A stretch of DNA of 52,533 nt from contig NZ_BBBG01000017.1 in the NCBI RefSeq assembly GCF_001315945.1, positions 1 to 52,533 on the forward strand, read 5' to 3'. The DNA is from Methanogenium cariaci JCM 10550 (GTDB lineage Archaea; Halobacteriota; Methanomicrobia; Methanomicrobiales; Methanomicrobiaceae). The notes under the pieces were generated by a model. That model was not told the origin of the DNA and searched no databases. It saw nothing but the letters and a program-made list of their open reading frames with translations. The position numbers and the translations under genes are program-made. This document shows positions 20,511-31,362 of the stretch, in pieces (position 1 is the first letter of the stretch; each line of letters opens with the position of its first letter).

Positions 20511-23500
20511 TCATGAATTCTGGTGAGAATTGGTGTTCCCCCCCCGAGTGATGGTCGTCACATATTCCTCAGTACTCACCATGGCGCCGTTTGGCACCTG
20601 GGTGATGCGGAGTGCATTGGAATCATAGAACGCGGCAGTCTGCGTGCCCTCTTCATCAAAGACCCGGACGATCCCATCCACCGAAAAGAGCATGACTGAC
20701 CCGTAGGGGGGGATCTCGTAGTCTTTCGTCTGTTCGTCTGCCGCTACCAGCATGATTTCGTGCGTGAGCAGCACCGGTTTCATCGATTGGTTCACGGTAA
20801 GCGGGGGGGCAGGTGGAGTGCTTCCCAGTCGATGGGGGGGTTTTTGGGCAGGAGGGTGGGTGAAGGCTCCGGCAGGAGGTCGAATATCTGCGTGGTCTCG
20901 ACATCGTAGCGTTCACTGAGGGGGGAAGACCTCGAGGCGGTACTCGCCCGGCCTGAGCAAAGATGCATTGACCATGCAGGAAAATCCCCCCCGTGTGGTG
21001 GCGTTAATCCATGTGACGGTGGTGTTCATATCCGCCCTCTCGTGCGACCAGTCATAGTTTTTCGGCGTGGGATGCGTTATGGTGGTCATGACGTGTACGC
21101 CGAGACGCTCCCCCCCTTCGGAAGGTTGGTGGTGCCTGAGATCCGGAGGGTATTTTTCCGTGCTGTTCCTATGGGGTCAATCTCAATTTGGGGCGGTGCC
21201 GCGATGATATGATAGATGGTGCAGCGGTCACGGGATATTGGATCGGTGATTGCCTGTATGAGGGTGCCGGCGGAGTTGTTTATTTCCATCGACCGGGCCG
21301 CGGTGAGCTGGAAGAGTCTGGTATTGCGGTAGAAAGAGGCGACTTCATCGGTGGTCGCATTATACGTGACGCCGAACCGGCCATCCGGTCCCGGCTCCTG
21401 CACCACAATCACGTACGTGGCATCGCTGAATCGACGCGTCTCCCCCGGGGGGGGTGAGGTAGTTGTAGGAGCGGTCGAAAGGTAGTTGCTGTTCGGTAAC
21501 GGTCGCAGTATCCGGCCCGAACAGCCATATTTTGACCACGGATGAACCGGACTGCTGTGCTGTCCCGGTTATTTCAATGGGTTCGCCGGAGATGACGGAG
21601 AGCGTTGATTCGGGTGTAGGAAGGGGCAGTTCACGCAGGGAAACGGATTGCGACTGGTTGCCGGTCAGCCCGATCTCCAGTGTTTTGATGCCCTGTGTTA
21701 CCCCCCCGGCCCGTGTCTCTGCGAACACCATGACGGGATAAGTCCCCCCCGTATGTGTAAACGTATGGGTGGTGTGCTGTCCGGTTGCATTCATGCCGTC
21801 ACCGAAATCCCAGCGCCATGATGTGCCGGGTGTGGTGGGTGTGGCGTTGAAGATGACCGTGGCAGGAGGAGTATCATTCACCAGTCTCGCGGTAAATCCG
21901 GCATCCGCAAGATTTTCACAGAGCATCCGGAGCACGAATGCATCTGAATTGCCCTGTTTATTTCTGAACTGTGCATCTGGTGTGGTCGGGAAGGTGGCAT
22001 CCATCGTCTTTCCGGTCATCCATATGGTGTTGTTTCCGGCGGCAGCGATGTCAGTTCCCGTTGAATAGCTCTCCTCTCCCAGGAATGTTGCGTAGGAAAG
22101 TGTTGTCAGGGGGGGCGTTCAGACGTGCCACGAACGCACTTGAATCCTTCATGAATGTCTGCTGATAGGCGCCGTCGGTGGTCGGGAAGTCCGGTGAACC
22201 GGTGACCCCCCCGGTCACGTAGCAGTCCCCCCCGTCCGCATCAACGGCGATGCCTCTGATCCCGTCCGATCCCGTTCCGCCCAGGAGCGTTGCCGCCACA
22301 ATCCCTGTTCCGGTGGCGTTCAGGTGTGTGACAAATCCATTGGTGGTGCCGTTGTTCGTCTGCTGAAAGGCAGCGTCAGTTGCCGGGAAATCAGATGAAC
22401 GGGTGTTCCCGGCGATTGCAATGCTGCCGTCGGGACACCGGGCGCATCCCGTTGCCTCGTCGTCACCGGAGCCGCCGATATACGTTGCGAAGAGGAGATC
22501 TGATCCGGACGGGCTTATTTTTGCCGCGAACACATCCGTTCCCCCTCCGGTGTGCGGGCAGCAGCTGCCAACCGTTGCCGGGAAGTCATGTGAACCCGTG
22601 GTTCCGGTGACGATGACGGCACCGTCCGGTTCGAGGATAATACCGGTCGCTTCATCGTGTCCTGTCCCGCCGAGACGGGTGGCATAGATCAGGTCAGTTC
22701 CTTTCGGGTGTAGTTTCAAAACGAACGCATCACCCGACCCCCCCTGCGGGTTCTGCTGGTATGCACCCGTTGTTGTGGGAAAGTCCGGTGAATACGTCGT
22801 GCCTGCACAGAGGCATTTCCTTGTTCGTCTACCGCGATGGCAGCACCCCCCATCACCGATTGACCCACCGATTACGGTTGAATACAGAAGCGAGGAGCCT
22901 GACGGATCGATTCTGGTGACAAAGAGATCCTGATCCCCCCCGCTGCCTGTTTTTGCGTAGGCTCCGTCTGTGGTCGGAAAATCCGCGGAACTGGTCTTGC
23001 CAGTGAGAAATGCGCTGCCCCCCCTGCTGTCCACCGCGATGCATGGATTGTACCCCCCCCGGCACCCCCCCACCCAGATACGTTGAATAGACGATTTGGT
23101 GTGTGGTGGCATCGAGTTTTGTCACAAACATCTGTGATGAACCGGTAGCGCTCTCTGAGTAATCCGGAGACTCTGCGTCCGGTGTAACGGGGAAGTCCGG
23201 CGAACTGGTGGTGCCGGTGACATAGATGTTGCCGGCCGGGTCGAGGGTAATACGGTTCCCGTCTTCATTGTCCAGCCCGCCAAGGTAGGTGGAGTAGAGA
23301 AGCTGGGGGTCGATTGTGAGCGGGACGGTCGGGTCATAGCGGCCGACTACAAACCCGACGTCATTGCCGTCCCAAAGTCGGTAGCAGACAGGCACCGTCA
23401 CCTCTCTTTCGTCAATCATCTGGAAGCCGACCGGTGCGGATTCGTCTGGATACCGGTGGGTGTCGTAATGATGAGTGTCCCGTCTGTATCGACAGAAATT

Positions 23501-24078
23501 CCTGTCGCTCCTTCATAGTGAATTCCGATTGCTGAAGGGTTGGCACCGGGGGCCACGACAAATTCCCGCTTCATGTGGCCGTCTGTATCCCGGTAGATGC
23601 AGTCAATACCGGGATACAGGTTGTGATAGACAATGCCGGTATATGTGGTGAGGTTCGTGTACCAGCAGGAGGGGGTCAGACCCGGAAAAGAAGCTGGCCG
23701 AATTCTCCTGCGGGCCAATTCCCTCAATCACCGGGTGGGGGATCTGCCCCCCCCTCCCATGTCTGCACGATCACAGCATTCCCGGCGTTTTTTTCCCCCC
23801 GGCATCCGTGAGCACCACCAGTGAGTCCGGTATAAAAGTGAGCGTGGTGCGTCCACGAAGCACCGCGAAGGCGACCGGTTGCTCAAACTGTCCGGCATTG
23901 GGAATGAATCTGACCGGCAGAATGTTGGCGGAGCAGTCGGCATCCGGTGAGATGGGAGTTGATGAGGCTCCTTCGGCTGATACGCCAGCCCCCCCGCACA
24001 CCACGGCAACGAGTGCGATTGTCAGGAGTGTGAGAGCAGGGACGCGGGATCGAGAGGGGGGCGGACTGGAACACTCAT
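20511..24078 (-). CDS. Giant exported SBBP-repeat / PKD surface protein, frame-broken
   Basis: About 1185 residues as one reconstructed gene. Signal peptide near the N terminus (LTLLTIALVAVVCGGAGVS). Next a domain with RFIPNAGQFEQPVAFAVLRG and IVYHNLYPGIDCIYRDTDG, which precedes SBBP propellers in many archaea and bacteria. Then about eight SBBP beta-propeller repeats of the form YSTYLGG...DPAGNIYVTGTTSSPDFP...PDA. A PKD domain follows (WRWDFGDGMNATGQHTTHTF), then two or three Ig-like modules (EPIEITGTAQQSGSS; LRISGTTNLPKGGSVSAY) resembling the C-terminal half of methanogen S-layer-associated proteins, ending NSHQNS. Breaks occur at about 24055, 23790, 23720, 23430, 23060, 22830, 22110, 21440, 21110, 20925 and 20805, mostly in G/C runs. 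Secreted or surface adhesin-like role inferred. Confidence 0.75.
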
Positions 24079-24454
24079 GATGTTACTATTATAAAAAGCG
24101 ACCATTAATTTTTCTGATACAATCGTCTACATGTTTTAGGTAAGTCGATGATCATGACCGGGCACTTATTGTGCAGTTTCCTGGGAGTTTCATGAGCTGT
24201 CCGTGAACATATCGGAATGATGAAGATAAGGGATATTTGTATGCTGGGCGTTTCTGATGGTGAGAACAGCAACGGTCTTTCTGTCCGTCAGCGACATGAT
24301 TGTTGACTCCGACACTCTCCAATTATCCACAGTATCCCATTGAGGAAATGGCGAGGAAGGGAGTCGCCAGCACTGCGGGCCATCATTTCCGGAGTGCGGA
24401 TTTCTCTTTTGTTACCCCCCCGGAAAAGGGTTATCCCGGAAGCTGTCGCATCCT
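24079..24454. other. Divergent intergenic region
   Basis: No gene seen. The first 50 bases next to the SBBP gene are AT-rich (TTACTATTATAAAAAG near 24083-24097, minus-strand TATA candidate for that gene). The remainder has short open frames with no motif. A C run lies at about 24415. Confidence 0.35.
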
Positions 24455-25478
24455 ATGTACATGTTGGATGATTACTATGCGGTCAGCGAGATCTCCGGTG
24501 TGATCGACCGAACCAAAAAACTCCTCTGGCCGTTTCAGTGGGGGGGTGTCTGGCTCCGTATTGCCCTCATCGCTCTCTTCATCGGCGGGGGGGAGGGTTC
24601 AACCTCCCCCCCAGCGGCTCCTATGGTGACTTCTCCGATGCTGACCTCCCTCCGGGCAGTCTCTCCGACCTTGGGATGGACGGTCTCGGTCTCATCCTGT
24701 TCATCGCTGGTGTGGTCCTGCTGCTGGCGCTCATATGGATGTTCATTGGATCTGTCCTCCAGTTCGTCTTTGTTGACTGCCTCAGCAGTGGCCGGATACT
24801 GCTTACCCGGACATTTAAAGAACGCAGCGGTAAGGGTGTTCGCCTGCTGCTCTTCAATATCAGTATCACCCTGATCTTCCTCCTCATCATCGCCGTCCTG
24901 GCTCTCATCTTCTTCCTGCCGGTGATGGGCGGGACATCGCCCGGTAATGCAATGGCTATCGGCAGCGTGCTGACGTTCGTCCTCCTGATACTGCTGCTTA
25001 TCATCCCGCTGGCGCTCATTGCGCTCTTCACTACCGACTTCGTTGTCCCCGTTATGATCCGGGATGACTGCGGCGTGATCGCGGCGTGGCGGCAGGTCAT
25101 TGCCATCCTCGCACCCGAGTGGAAGCAGGCGCTCGTCTACGTGTCGCGAAAATTGTGCTTGGGATTGCTGCAGCCATCCTCCTCCTGCTCGCCCTCCTGC
25201 TCGCCCTCCTCGTCATCGCCATACCCTTCGTGATCATCGGGGTCGTGCTCGCGACGGTCTTCAAGGTGATGAATGTCACGCTCCTCCTCCTGCTCATCCT
25301 CTTCCTTGCGATCATCATCCCGGTAGCCCTGCTGATCCAGGTGCCCTTCGTCACGTTCTTCCGCTACTACTCCCTTCAGGTACTGGGGGGGAGACTGAAC
25401 GCGAAGTACGCCCTCCTTCCCGGCGAATCCATGGATGAACCCCCCCGCCGCGTGATCAGGGGCCGGTCGGTACGGTGA
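24455..25478 (+). CDS. Polytopic membrane protein of unknown function, frame-broken
   Basis: About 340 residues starting MYMLDDYYAVSEISGVIDRT. After an amphipathic N-terminal helix with KKLLWPFQWG there are six or seven strongly hydrophobic segments, for example LGLILFIAGVVLLLALIWMF, LIFLLIIAVLALIFFLPVM, LTFVLLILLLIIPLALIALF, IVLGIAAAILLLLALLLALL and LLLLILFLAIIIPVALLIQV. Between them are FVDCLSSGRILLTRTFKE and TDFVVPVMIRDDCGVIAAWR, a pattern also found in membrane proteins of the DUF4013/DUF7544-like kind in archaea. Breaks at about 24540-24600 (G runs) and 25145. Function not known. Confidence 0.65.
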
Positions 25479-25621
25479 TATATGGAGGTTTTCCAGACAC
25501 AGAAAAACAGGTGGTGGTCAGCAGGGTGAAAGGAACATTTTTCTCCTCTGATCATGAAAACCAGCTCCTGCAAGGGTTCTCGTCACTCTTGCCCTGACAC
25601 CATCACCATTGAAAAAACAGG

Positions 25622-26180
25622 TTATTGTATTTGTTTTAATTTATTTTTCAGATAATCAATGGAGAGTTTCACGTCATCCAGATTCTTTGCCCCCGTGAGA
25701 ATTAATTTCCCGGATGAAAAGAGCAACGCCACGACTTTTGGATCATACATCCGGTAGACCAGACCCGGAAACTGTTCGGGTTCATATTCAACACTCTCAT
25801 GACTTAACGTGATAACCACTTTATTGAGGTTAATAAAATTTCCACTATCATAGGAACAGACCATATTTGAAATAACCACATCAGGGGGATTCAATCGTCT
25901 TTATACCCAGCTCGTTTAGCTGACGGACAATGGTAGCAAGGCCTTCCTGAAATTCTTCATTGTCTGATATTCCCGTCATGACGATTTTCCCTGATGAGAA
26001 CAGCAGGAGTGCAATATCAGGGTTTTTCATATGATAAATGGCACCCGGAAATTTTGCTTTATTTAAATCACAGCCATCCAGTACGCCTGAAAGATATTCA
26101 ATATCAATAGCTTCTGCAACACTTCCGGAAGCAACAATATTTTCAATTTTCAGTGAACTATATTCACCCACATCATCCAT
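25622..26180 (-). CDS. tbp: TATA-box-binding protein (TBP), one frameshift
   Basis: About 185 residues with the two direct repeats of TBP. First repeat: IENIVASGSVAEAIDIEYLS, KFPGAIYHMKNPDIALLLFS then SGKIVMTG. Second: VVISNMVCSYDSGNFINLNK, QFPGLVYRMYDPKVVALLFS then SGKLILTG. General transcription factor that bends box A and recruits TFB. The frame breaks at 25884-25888, where five C stand for an inferred four; repair gives TIESPDVVISNMVC. Since TBP is essential, the break is very unlikely to be real unless another tbp copy exists elsewhere. AGAGGG lies just before the ATG. Codon use is AT-richer than the neighbours. Confidence 0.93.
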
Positions 26181-26388
26181 CGCCCTCTGTTATGCTTCTA
26201 AAACGATAACTATTCGCCAATAATTTTATCTTTGCCTCGTTAACGGGCCAGTTTCGGATCTTATTATCAGAGAATTAGTCCCGGATGATCGTCGTGATCG
26301 TACCGATCTTTTGAAACATCTGCACACTGCTACCCTCCCCCCCATCATTTTAGTTGTGGGCTTTCTGCCTGTGTTCTTCGTAAGATTA

Positions 26389-27313
26389 ATGTGTATACTC
26401 CGTCCATACCCGATTCATACCGGTATCATTATGGGAGAAACATCTGTTTATGCACATATTTTGATTGCACGAGTGCCGGACTCGGTTCTCCTGTCCACCT
26501 CATATTCATTGTGGGAATTTTTTATGGAGATCTCTTTTCAGATATCGGACGTTACCTGCTGATGTTTTTGTCCCTGTTTCTCATCATCTACGGCATATAT
26601 CTGGGAAATTCGTCAGATGATCGTGCTGGTTGCATGCAGGAAGAAGAACGCCACTTACCCACGGATGCAAAAATTCTGAAAATAACTGCCGTTTCATCCA
26701 TTACAACCGGTCTGTTGCTATCTCTGTATTTCGGGGGGGCACCGGCATTTTTGTTTGCCCTTGCATGCAGTCTGCTGTTTCTTTTGTATAATTCCCTGCT
26801 GAAGAGGGTGCCTCTTCTCAAGGACATCATCGTCGGCTTTGGATTTACCTTTCCGTTGCTATATGGTGCCCTGATACATTCGGGGGGGATGTGCCGCCGA
26901 TTTTATTCTATTTTGTCGTACTCAGTTTTCTTGCTGGATTTGGTATTGAGATACTGTGTGATATCAGGGATAGGGAAGAGGATGTTCTGTCACACGTTAA
27001 CACCCTCCCGGTTATCACATCAGAAAAATGTTGTGCACTCATTACCTCGGCAATCTTCGGCTGCATCATTATTCTTGATCCGTTGCCATTCTTTTGGGAC
27101 ATTGATGCAGGATTATACCGAAATTATATCTTTCTATTTCTGATCATCATTCCGGTTGCAACCTTTGCCGTAATGATTTTCTCCCTCTCAAAAAATGCCG
27201 GTCCAGATAATGCCGGGAGATGGATCACCTATGCCCGCCCGGCGATGCTGGCAGGCTGTCTGGCATATGTCCTCGGGGTCGTTTTTCAGGATCAGTTTAT
27301 ATGCTTTTTATGA
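26389..27313 (+). CDS. UbiA-like prenyltransferase family membrane protein, frame-broken
   Basis: About 305 residues, multiple transmembrane helices. I start at ATG 26389 (MCILRPYPIHTG); the N terminus is uncertain. The first Asp-rich motif of the family is degenerate (YLGNSSDDRAGCMQEEERHL), while the second, EILCDIRDREEDVLSHVNTL, keeps the DxxxD form that binds Mg-diphosphate. Other parts: LFALACSLLFLLYNSLLKRV, KDIIVGFGFTFPLLYGAL and ARPAMLAGCLAYVLGVVF. Breaks near 26475 and at the run of seven G at 26882. Overlaps the next gene by ATGA. Could use a prenyl diphosphate as donor; acceptor unknown. Confidence 0.6.
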
Positions 27314-27730
27314 GATTTTATGGTATGGAAGAAACCGGGCATGAAAAAGATATTCTGGTATTTGTTTACAATGCGGACAGCGGTGTCTTCAGTGAATTAA
27401 AGGATTATGTCCATAAGGCTGTTTCACCGTCTACGTATGACTGTCCCTTGTGTGCACTGACCTATGGGAGCACGGGGATGAAGAAGGAATGGAATACCTT
27501 TTTGAAAGAGCTTGACTTCAGGGTTGAATTCCTGCACCGGGACGAGATGGCAAAAAAATATCCCGCTGTTGGCGTCCCTCTTCCGGCTGTATTTAAGAAA
27601 TCGGGTTCGTCCATGAATCTGGTGGTGAATGCAGGAGAGATCGGGGGCATGCAGGGATCTTGAGGAACTGATGGACTTGTTGACGTACAAGCTGAAACAC
27701 GTGGGTGTCATGATGAAAATGATGCACTGA
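27310..27730 (+). CDS. Conserved hypothetical protein with CPLC motif, coupled to the UbiA-like gene
   Basis: About 139 residues. Begins at the ATG overlapping the previous TGA. Core: DILVFVYNADSGVFSELKDY, CPLCALTYGSTGMKKEWNTF, EFLHRDEMAKKYP and LPAVFKKSG. The CPLC pair and the beta-alpha start recall a thioredoxin-like fold, and similar short proteins with CxLCxLTYG occur in bacteria without known function. The run GGGGG at 27643 is probably four; repair continues the protein as ACRDLEELMDLLTYKL to the TGA at 27728-27730 instead of stopping at 27663. The tight coupling suggests partnership with the membrane enzyme. Confidence 0.6.
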
Positions 27731-27898
27731 GAATCCGAATGGACGGCATAATCCCTGCATTCCATCGGCGGAGGATACAACGGGGGGGTTATTCTTTCCT
27801 GTCAGCGTATGAAATATCGCAGACCCCTTCAACACGAAACACAATCAGAAAATACCGTGAATTCCCCCCATTGGAAAATAAATGAAATGGGAGCGGTC

Positions 27899-28587
27899 TC
27901 ACTCCTTCTTCAGAACACCGGCTGCAACCAGCAGACTACCGACAAGGAAGACCGGAACCATCAGTGTGGGGAATTCCGGAACGGGTGGGTCCCGGGGTAT
28001 CGGAACCTCGATGATAATCTTCTGTCCTGCCAACCGACAGGTTCAATCAGGACTGCGCCGATATCACCTGGTCCCGGCGAATACGCAGGGTCTGCAGCAG
28101 CGATTAATCCCTGGGAAACAAGGTTATTCCAATCGGCGGTGGTAAACAGTGCAGGTTTCCCCCCCTGGCCCAGTATCTTCAGGACTGCGACCTCGATTTC
28201 AACATAGGTGGCACTTCCCTTGTTGTTCAGGATCCAGTTGATCCTGTTCCAGTCATCACCTTTCCCAAGGGTTGAAGAAAGACAGGCCATATACGCAGTA
28301 CCCCCCCTGATTGAACTGCTCCCGGTATCGACGCACCAGCCGGGATAGTCGGCCCCCCCGTGTTTTTCACGAGCAGAAGAGGAATCTGCCCCCCCATTTG
28401 TATTTTCAAAGACAGATACGTCAAAGTACGTGCCCATTCCTCCCGGCGAATATATCTCGTCGATCCAAACGATCATATCGGTGGGAAGCATGTCCCATTC
28501 TACCGTGGGTGACGACATAGCAATGGCTGGTGCTACCAAACAGAGTGCGGCAGCCAGCAACACTATGCAGAGTTTTTTTATTTTCAT
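27899..28587 (-). CDS. Exported protein with PEF-CTERM anchor, one frameshift
   Basis: About 229 residues. Signal peptide residues 1-23 (LCIVLLAAALCLVAPAIA). Middle: VEWDMLPTDMIVWIDEIYSP, YPGWCVDTGSSS, LSSTLGKGDDWNRINWILNN and YVEIEVAVLKILGQ, which has the look of a thioester-type adhesion domain but lacks an obvious Gln partner. After a frame change near 28015 the C terminus reads PVPEFPTLMVPVFLVGSLLV then AAGVLKKE, a PEF-CTERM signal (PEFPT, hydrophobic span, basic end). I therefore place the stop at 27899-27901 rather than at 27961. Probably processed and anchored by an archaeosortase. Confidence 0.7.
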
Positions 28588-28835
28588 AACCTACCTCATT
28601 TTACATGCAAAATCGATGGCGTCCCGTCTTCAGCAGGTGAACACCGTCTTGCACATGTGCCCACGTTATCCAATCACTATATATGGTGATGTGCCTGACA
28701 GAAGTGCACAGCAATCCCGGTGCATCAGAGGGCAGAGACTCTTCTTTGCTTATTTTCCGGGAGGTATCTCTCATCAGTATTAAAAATGGGTTTCCGGGGG
28801 GGATTCTGCTTGAATTTCTGCTCCCGGTGATGCGC

Positions 28836-29972
28836 TCAGACCCGATCGAATGAGCCCACAAAGCGCTCTTTGATCTCAATCGGTGAGAGCGGGATATTCT
28901 TTGCGTCCGAATTTCCCGGTTTTAGGAGGACATGAATAAAGCACGGGCCTGTTTTCCTGTTTTGCCATGCACATTTCAGTTCGTCTGCGGTGTGCACCTT
29001 GCAGGTGTGGGTGATGCCTGCTGCGCGTGCATACAACTCCATGTCAACGCCGCTCCAGGCATGCGTCATCTGGTTGCCGGTGCTCCCGAACGCCCCCCCG
29101 TTGTCAAGGCAGATGATGGTCAGGTTTTGGGGGGGTTTTTCTGCGGCGATTACCGGCAGAATCGCGGTTCCCAGCAGGCTCCCGTCGCCGTCAAGCACAA
29201 CGACATCGCGTTCGGTTCCCTGGCTGATGCCAAATCCGATGGGGGGGGATGCCTGCGTATAGCTTCCGAGCATGTAGAAATTCTCGTCCCGGTCGGATGC
29301 GGCGTAGAGCTCCTTTCCCGGCACACCGATGTTTGAGACGATCAGTTCATCATCCAGCACCTCTGCAACGGCTTTGATCGCGTCTGCCCGTTTCATCACC
29401 GGTTCCGGGAGTCTGCGGGTGTAACTGAGTGCCACGTCCCGCTGCCGGGCGGGGGGGAATATGGTTCCTTTCACCGAGCAGCGGCTGCACTCCCAGACTT
29501 TCGGGATGATTAACGCCACATGCGGGCGTGAATGGATATACGCATCCCTGATAACATCCCGGATCTGTTCCAGTTCAGAGATGTCGGATATGATGGTGTA
29601 GGGAATGCCCAGCACATCGAGCAGACCGGGAATGTGTATGTTGAACGGCACCTGTGCCGGGATCTTTTCCTCGTAGACCCCTCTCCAGCTTGCAAGGATG
29701 GGGGGGAGCGGCAGGTGGTAGAGCACGGTCAGGGACATCATTGCGTTGAACATGTTTCCCAGACCCGAGCTCTGAATATGCACCACCGGTTTTTTTCCGG
29801 CGAGACAGAGGCCCGCACACAGACCGACCGCGTCCTCCTCCCGCATGACGGTGATCGTCTGCGAATACGTCTCCAGAAGGGAACAGAGTTCCTTTGTTCT
29901 GTCACACGGGAGAATGACCGTCAAGTCGATACCCTCTTCCGAGAGGATCGTACGCACCCGCTCTTCAGGCAT
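28836..29972 (-). CDS. comDE: Sulfopyruvate decarboxylase, fused alpha/beta subunits (ComDE)
   Basis: 378 residues, intact. ThDP enzyme that decarboxylates sulfopyruvate to sulfoacetaldehyde in coenzyme M synthesis. N-terminal half is the ComD-like (PYR) domain: VILPCDRTKELCSLLE, REEDAVGLCAGLCLAGKKPV with the activating Glu, and IQSSGLGNMFNAM. C-terminal half is the ComE-like (PP) domain: YTQASPPIGFGISQG, VVVLDGDGSLLGTAILPVIA with the GDG...N ThDP/Mg site and LDNGGAFGSTGNQMTHAWSG. Several C7 runs add single Pro residues (LPLPPILASW). Its ATG lies eight bases inside the end of the cysteate synthase gene, so the two are coupled. The fused form is typical of Methanosarcinales/Methanomicrobiales. 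Confidence 0.93.
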   Translation of the reverse strand: MPEERVRTILSEEGIDLTVILPCDRTKELCSLLETYSQTITVMREEDAVGLCAGLCLAGKKPVVHIQSSGLGNMFNAMMSLTVLYHLPLPPILASWRGVYEEKIPAQVPFNIHIPGLLDVLGIPYTIISDISELEQIRDVIRDAYIHSRPHVALIIPKVWECSRCSVKGTIFPPARQRDVALSYTRRLPEPVMKRADAIKAVAEVLDDELIVSNIGVPGKELYAASDRDENFYMLGSYTQASPPIGFGISQGTERDVVVLDGDGSLLGTAILPVIAAEKPPQNLTIICLDNGGAFGSTGNQMTHAWSGVDMELYARAAGITHTCKVHTADELKCAWQNRKTGPCFIHVLLKPGNSDAKNIPLSPIEIKERFVGSFDRV

Positions 29973-31255
29973 AGCTCTTCACCCAGCCTTCGATATCGCG
30001 TCTGACTGCATCAACCGTGGCACCTTTCTTCACCCCCCCGAACAGGGGGGGTTCCACCGGGAACCGGGTTTTATCCTCTGCCACGCGTCGGTATCCGCCG
30101 CCGGTGATGTTGAGCAGGATGGAGTCATCCCTTCCGACCGCACCCGTCTCCACCGCTTTGATGAGCGATGCCACACATACCGATGCCGCCGGGTCAAGGT
30201 CTATCTCCTCTGCGTCGACAAATCGCTTTTCCGCCTCCGTTGCTTCGGTGTTGGTGATAGCGTCCATCGTGCCGTTCGTTGCGATGAGTGCGTCGTAGAC
30301 ACCTCCTCTGACGGCGTAGGGAGGTTCCCGGTTGGTCAGCACATCGGCATAGACCTGACTGACAGCATGACGGGCATCCGGCATATCCGTTTCCGGAATG
30401 ATCTCACGTCTGTTGTTTTGCCAGGCGTGGGTCATCGGCACAAAGGGTTCGTTCTGTGCAAGGTGCAGGCGTGGCAGGTTTGTCCCGAACCGTCCGTCGC
30501 CCTTCAACCGCATCGCCGCCTCCCATGCCGCAATGCCTCCGGTCCCGCTGCCCACCGCCTGGAAATAATGATCCGGCAGTTCTCCTGCCGTAACCGTGCC
30601 GTCCAGCATCACCGTTCCCATGCCGTCCCTGCGGGCGACATTCCGTGCACCGCCCTCCGCGACGATGCCGGGTATGCCACAGACCGCGTTTCCGAATGCG
30701 ATTGAATCGGTATAGTCTCCGTCCACGGTGATCAGACAGACGTTTTCGGTGGGTGTGGTTGTCCAGAGCCGGTCCACCGCAGATTCCGGCACGACCACGA
30801 CCACCGGGGGGGCACCAGTGATCGCTGATACCTGACAAAACGCCCTGCCGGTGTTTCCGGCTGATGATATCTGAAGAATGCCGTTGCCTTTCTCTTTCAT
30901 CCGGACGGTGGTCGGGAGTGCCTCCAGTTCCTTGAACGAGCAGGAATCAGTCTGTGCACCTCGTTCCGGCCAGTAGCCGGAAAAACCGATAAAAAGATGT
31001 GAGAGCCCCCCCAGTTCCCGTGCCAGTGCTTCGCTCTGGTAGGTGACCGGGCCCGCATCGGAGGGCAGGTATCCTTCCACCGGCAGCCAGTCGGAGAACC
31101 GGAATATTCCCGGCAGGGGGGTTCGAATGTCAAGCATTTTTTCCGGTATTCAGCCTGATCAGGCCGGTGCAGCCCTTTGGGCAGACATTGGTATAGTGGT
31201 CGGGGGGGATAATGGTCCCGCAGTTCGGGCATCTGAGCACATATTTTTCGGTCAT
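29965..31255 (-). CDS. Cysteate synthase (threonine-synthase-like PLP enzyme), one frameshift
   Basis: About 430 residues. Replaces phosphate of phosphoserine by sulfite to give L-cysteate, the phosphosulfolactate-independent entry to coenzyme M. Starts at ATG 31255 (MTEKYVLRCPNCG), giving the short Cys-containing N-terminal segment of this family; a lost G near 31150 breaks the frame and separates it from MLDIRTPLPGIFRFSDWLPV. PLP-lysine region SCSFKELEALPTT follows FIGFSGYWPERGAQTD; then QISSAGNTGRAFCQVSAITG, DGDYTDSIAFGN, FQAVGSGTGGIAAWEAAMRL and NITGGGYRRVAEDKTRFPVE. Context next to comDE supports cysteate rather than threonine synthase. Two G/C runs near the C terminus (VEPPLFGGVKKG) carry extra residues. 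Confidence 0.9.
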
Positions 31256-31362
31256 ATTCATCACCAGTGAGAATTTACGTTCGGTATCTTTTGTTGCAGC
31301 GCTGGCGGGGCGCTGACCCCCCCGTTCCTGCTTTTGGTCTTCCGGACGTTCTGCAATGGATG

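Noticed and set aside
31105..31125. GGTTCGAAT word like a tRNA T-loop
   Set aside because: It lies inside the cysteate synthase coding sequence and has no acceptor stem or anticodon arm. No tRNA gene was found in the window.
29965..31255. Calling this gene threonine synthase
   Set aside because: The N-terminal Cys segment and overlap with comDE fit cysteate synthase of coenzyme M synthesis better.
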